From assembly GCA_910576985.1 (NCBI GenBank), contig CAJTLA010000033.1, forward strand, positions 1 through 15,211: a DNA stretch of 15,211 bases. Reading direction: 5' to 3'. Position numbers and translations under genes: made by a program. This DNA is from an uncultured Bacilli bacterium (GTDB taxonomy: Bacteria; Bacillota_I; Bacilli_A; RF39; UBA660). Below the pieces are notes generated by a model. It was not told where the DNA came from. It did not search any database and was given only the letters and a program-made list of their open reading frames with translations. Positions 12,767-15,211 of the stretch are shown here, one piece after another (the first letter of the stretch is position 1; each line of letters begins with the position of its first letter).

Positions 12767-14121
12767 GCTTTTTCAATTTGAATTTTTACTTTTTTTGTTT
12801 TCGCTGTATATCCAACACGTGCATCTGTTCCTTCCACATGAACTTCTACTTCATGTGTTCCTTCTGTGTAACCTTTCAAATCTAAATAAGCTGTAATGTC
12901 TTCAGGTTTAATACTATCCAGCACTGTTTTCACACCTTTGATATTAACACTTACTTTAATATCACTTTCACTAAGTCCTTGAACAGTATAACCTTCTCCT
13001 AAATTACGATATTCTATTTTGACATCATTGACGTCTTTATCAGATGAATCATCTAGTTTAATAGTTACAGTTAAATTGTTTACATTCATAGAAGTAATTC
13101 CAACTGGTTTTTTAATTCCAAGCTTATATTGACGGTCTTCCTTTAAATCTGTGACATCAACTTCTACAGGAATATATTTTAAATCTCCAATTGCTTCGTC
13201 ATCACCATAAACCGTAACCGTAGTTTCACTACTATCAATAGTACTAATTGCTTTTCCAAAGGCAACATCACCTTTTGGAATAATACGAATTGGAAGTTCT
13301 TTCATAGGAGACGCGATTTCAAGATCCACATCTACTTTAGATGGAACAACTTCTACATCGATGATATTTCCTTCTTCATCATAAGCTTTTAAAGGAACAT
13401 CTTTTAATGTAGTAATTCCAGTTTCTTGTTTGATAATATTTTTCACATCAGCAAGTGCTTTTACAGTAGCTACTTTTTCTAATTGATGTTCTGCCCCCTT
13501 AACGATCACTTTATCATCTACAACACTCGTATTTTTTACAACCAATTTAGAATCTAATTTGTCTTTATTCAATACATCAACAGATAATGTTCTTGTTTTC
13601 GATATTTTTGGATAAATATAAATCGTAACTGTAGATGGATTGACTTTATACTGTAGTGTAGTAGAAGCAGATTGATTATATTTGATATTCACTTTGTGCG
13701 TTCCAGGTTTTAATCCAGTTAAATCTACATTGACATCATATGAAGGAGACTGTTTTGCAATAAACAAGTCTGTTTTAGATCCAATTAATGTAATGTCAAC
13801 AGTTTCTGGAAGTCCTTCTATTACATAAGCTTCTTCATTATATTTCGCAGTAACTGGTTGTTTGGTTAACACCTCTGCTGAACTTTCAGAAAGCATTAAT
13901 ATTTTTTGATCTACTACCACAAAAATTACGATAGCTAAAAAAAGAGAAATAAATAATAATGTAGTAGGTCTAGATAACCAGTTCTCAAATTTTTTACCAG
14001 AGTGATTCACATTCCCTGTCATTTTTAAAATCAATTTAGTAATTGGAACAATGAGTTTACGATCAATAAAGTTCCAAATCCCATAGAAAAAATTATTCAA
14101 TGTCTTGATTATCTTCTTCAT
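12760..14121 (-). CDS. cdaR: CdaA regulatory protein CdaR (YbbR-domain protein)
   Basis: The 453-residue protein has an N-terminal cytoplasmic part, a single membrane anchor (about 53-71, 'TTLLFISLFLAIVIFVVVD') and an extracellular region made of about four YbbR repeats, seen as recurring patterns such as 'VEGLPETVDITLIGSKTDL...YDVNVDLTGLKPGTHKVNIKY' and 'VQGLSESDIKVSVNIKGVKTVLDSI...AYLDLKGYTEGTHEVEVHVEG'. In Bacillus, Listeria and Staphylococcus CdaR binds CdaA and modulates c-di-AMP synthesis. The start overlaps the end of cdaA by 29 bases, with AGGAGG inside cdaA, implying translational coupling. The usual next gene, glmM, is not here: the operon ends at the bidirectional terminator. Confidence 0.95.
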   Translation of the reverse strand: MKKIIKTLNNFFYGIWNFIDRKLIVPITKLILKMTGNVNHSGKKFENWLSRPTTLLFISLFLAIVIFVVVDQKILMLSESSAEVLTKQPVTAKYNEEAYVIEGLPETVDITLIGSKTDLFIAKQSPSYDVNVDLTGLKPGTHKVNIKYNQSASTTLQYKVNPSTVTIYIYPKISKTRTLSVDVLNKDKLDSKLVVKNTSVVDDKVIVKGAEHQLEKVATVKALADVKNIIKQETGITTLKDVPLKAYDEEGNIIDVEVVPSKVDVDLEIASPMKELPIRIIPKGDVAFGKAISTIDSSETTVTVYGDDEAIGDLKYIPVEVDVTDLKEDRQYKLGIKKPVGITSMNVNNLTVTIKLDDSSDKDVNDVKIEYRNLGEGYTVQGLSESDIKVSVNIKGVKTVLDSIKPEDITAYLDLKGYTEGTHEVEVHVEGTDARVGYTAKTKKVKIQIEKAK

Positions 14122-14917
14122 CCATCGTCTCCTCCTCTTCTACAGTTACTTTTTTTGGTCTAAGTTCTTCTAATAACATAAGTTTCACTTCATCCAATGT
14201 CAAATTATAATGAAGTTCTCCACCTAAAGCAATAGATAATCTTCCAGTTTCTTCTGAGGCAATCAAAGAAATACAATCAGTTTCTTCTGATATCCCCAAA
14301 GCAGCACGGTGTCTGGTTCCTAAACGTTTACTAATTTTTAAATTGTCACTGGTTGGAAAAACCGCTCCTGCACTAGTAACTTTATCACCTTGAATAATGA
14401 CTCCACCATCATGCAATGGATTATTTGGAAAGAAAATAGAGATCAATAAATCACTAGAAATATCTGCATAGATTTTTTTTGATTTTTCAATGTAATCATT
14501 CAAACTATGATCACGTTCTATGGTAATTAAAACTCCAATTCTTGCTTTTTTACAGTAATCTAATGCTTGTACAATTTCATAGACTACTTTTTCTCTTTCG
14601 TCTACTGTTAAAACTTTATGTCGACCTAATAATTGGCTTCTTCCAAGTTGTTCTAATACATTTCGTATTTCTGGTTGAAAAATGATAATTAAAGCAAGTG
14701 GTCCCCACATAATCACATAATCCAATAAATAATTAATTGTTACCAAATTTAAGAAATCACTGATAATTTTTAATACCAAAAGAATCAAAATTCCTTTAAA
14801 TAATAAAACCATTTTTACGTTTTTTCGTAAGTTTTTTAAAATGTAATATAATAGCCACCAAACTAATAATACATCTAATAATTTTCTTAATAATATTACA
14901 ATTCCATCAAAAGTCAT
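14093..14917 (-). CDS. cdaA: Membrane-bound diadenylate cyclase CdaA
   Basis: The 274 residues match the usual length of about 273. Three N-terminal membrane helices (about 10-28, 35-56, 62-82) precede the DAC domain. The catalytic motifs are present: 'LHDGGVIIQGDKVTSAGAVFP' with D170-G171-G172, and 'RLGTRHRAALG' with R202-H203-R204. It condenses two ATP to cyclic di-AMP, a messenger for potassium, osmotic and cell-wall homeostasis. The C terminus is acidic (VEEEETMDEEDNQDIE). ATG follows TGGAGG. It is driven by the promoter at 14950-14978 and is co-transcribed and coupled with cdaR. Confidence 0.97.
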   Translation of the reverse strand: MTFDGIVILLRKLLDVLLVWWLLYYILKNLRKNVKMVLLFKGILILLVLKIISDFLNLVTINYLLDYVIMWGPLALIIIFQPEIRNVLEQLGRSQLLGRHKVLTVDEREKVVYEIVQALDYCKKARIGVLITIERDHSLNDYIEKSKKIYADISSDLLISIFFPNNPLHDGGVIIQGDKVTSAGAVFPTSDNLKISKRLGTRHRAALGISEETDCISLIASEETGRLSIALGGELHYNLTLDEVKLMLLEELRPKKVTVEEEETMDEEDNQDIE

Positions 14918-14949
14918 TACTGTTCCTCCAATCGTTTAGTGTCCTATCC

Positions 14950-14978
14950 ATTATAACATATTTATTGAGGAATGAAAA
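14950..14978 (-). promoter_or_regulatory. Promoter of the cdaA-cdaR operon (extended -10)
   Basis: The minus strand has TG-T-TATAAT (TATAAT at 14950-14955), an extended -10, with a partial -35 TTTTCA (14973-14978) at 17 bases. The start would be about 25 bases before the cdaA ATG. Confidence 0.8.
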
Positions 14979-15211
14979 ATGAATTATTAAGATTTATAGA
15001 ATTTTTTTTCAATTTATAAAAAATATATATCAATTTAGAATAATAAAAATTATAGGAAATACGAAAATAAAAGAATAAATAGCGTTAATAAAAAAAGTAA
15101 TATAATTATAAAATATCATTTTTGTATCCATATAGTTACCGAAGTGAGCCCGAAAACGACGTCCTTCATCGTCCGTCGTTTCCCTGTCCCTCTTTGCCTT
15201 TTTTTCTTAAT
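14979..15211. other. Gene-free AT-rich stretch with a GC-richer stem-loop at the window edge
   Basis: No coding region is supported. 14979-15120 is almost pure A/T. From about 15130 the composition changes abruptly. An 8-bp inverted repeat AAACGACG (15154-15161)/CGTCGTTT (15174-15181) frames a short loop, and the plus strand ends in a T-rich run. It may be part of an RNA gene or leader continuing beyond the window; I cannot assign it. Confidence 0.4.

Noticed and set aside
15126..15211. Degenerate 23S rRNA or T-box leader, because the minus strand contains 'cgatgaaggacgt'
   Set aside because: The resemblance covers only about 13 bases. The surrounding 23S sequence and the T-box 'GGTGG' antiterminator part are absent before cdaA.

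Overview
The window is very AT-rich DNA from a low-GC Gram-positive bacterium (Bacillota, probably an Erysipelotrichia/Bacilli-type gut lineage). Evidence for this is a 16S rRNA 5' end of Bacillota type, a Bacillus-style rRNA leader with tandem sigma-A promoters, a CdaA/CdaR (c-di-AMP) pair, a lipoprotein with a Gram-positive lipobox, strong AGGAGG-type ribosome sites and a class B sortase. The genus cannot be fixed from the sequence alone.

Host chromosome, left part (1-4358). The 16S gene reads leftward off the window edge and is preceded by two tandem sigma-A promoters (P1 463-491, P2 350-378) and a boxA-like antitermination element. Next, all on the minus strand, come a DUF402 nucleotide phosphatase-like gene, a membrane-anchored S41 (CtpA-type) protease, a single-pass membrane protein with a long lysine-rich tail, and the 3' part of a lipoprotein gene.

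Mobile element (about 7.8 kb, 4357-12146). A large serine recombinase element has integrated into the lipoprotein gene. Its 5' 95 codons lie at 12141-12428 and its 3' 238 codons at 3639-4355. Joining the two halves across a GT core restores one 333-residue reading frame and a symmetric attB (GGTGTATAT-GT-ACTAACACC). The element ends form an imperfect inverted repeat (15 of 20 positions) around the same GT, as expected for attP. Inside are the recombinase next to one end, a 34-residue small ORF, two unknown proteins, a sortase B with a cell-wall surface protein carrying an NAQTS sorting signal, a divergent XRE regulator, an acidic unknown protein, and a HUH-type replication-initiator-like protein. 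Three non-coding sites stand out: a GC-rich palindrome containing AAGTGCGC (candidate oriT), a small hairpin with TACTAC in its loop upstream of rep (candidate rolling-circle origin), and two iteron-like direct repeats. The picture is an integrative, possibly mobilizable element that could replicate by rolling circle after excision, carrying a self-contained sortase/surface-protein module as cargo. No conventional relaxase or conjugation gene is visible.

Host chromosome, right part (12147-15211). The 5' half of the lipoprotein gene is followed by a divergent DUF378 small membrane protein, then the convergent cdaA-cdaR operon (diadenylate cyclase and its YbbR-repeat regulator) with an extended -10 promoter. 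The last 90 bases hold an unexplained GC-richer stem-loop region. A recurring host feature is that the intrinsic terminators overlap the stop codons of the genes they end.
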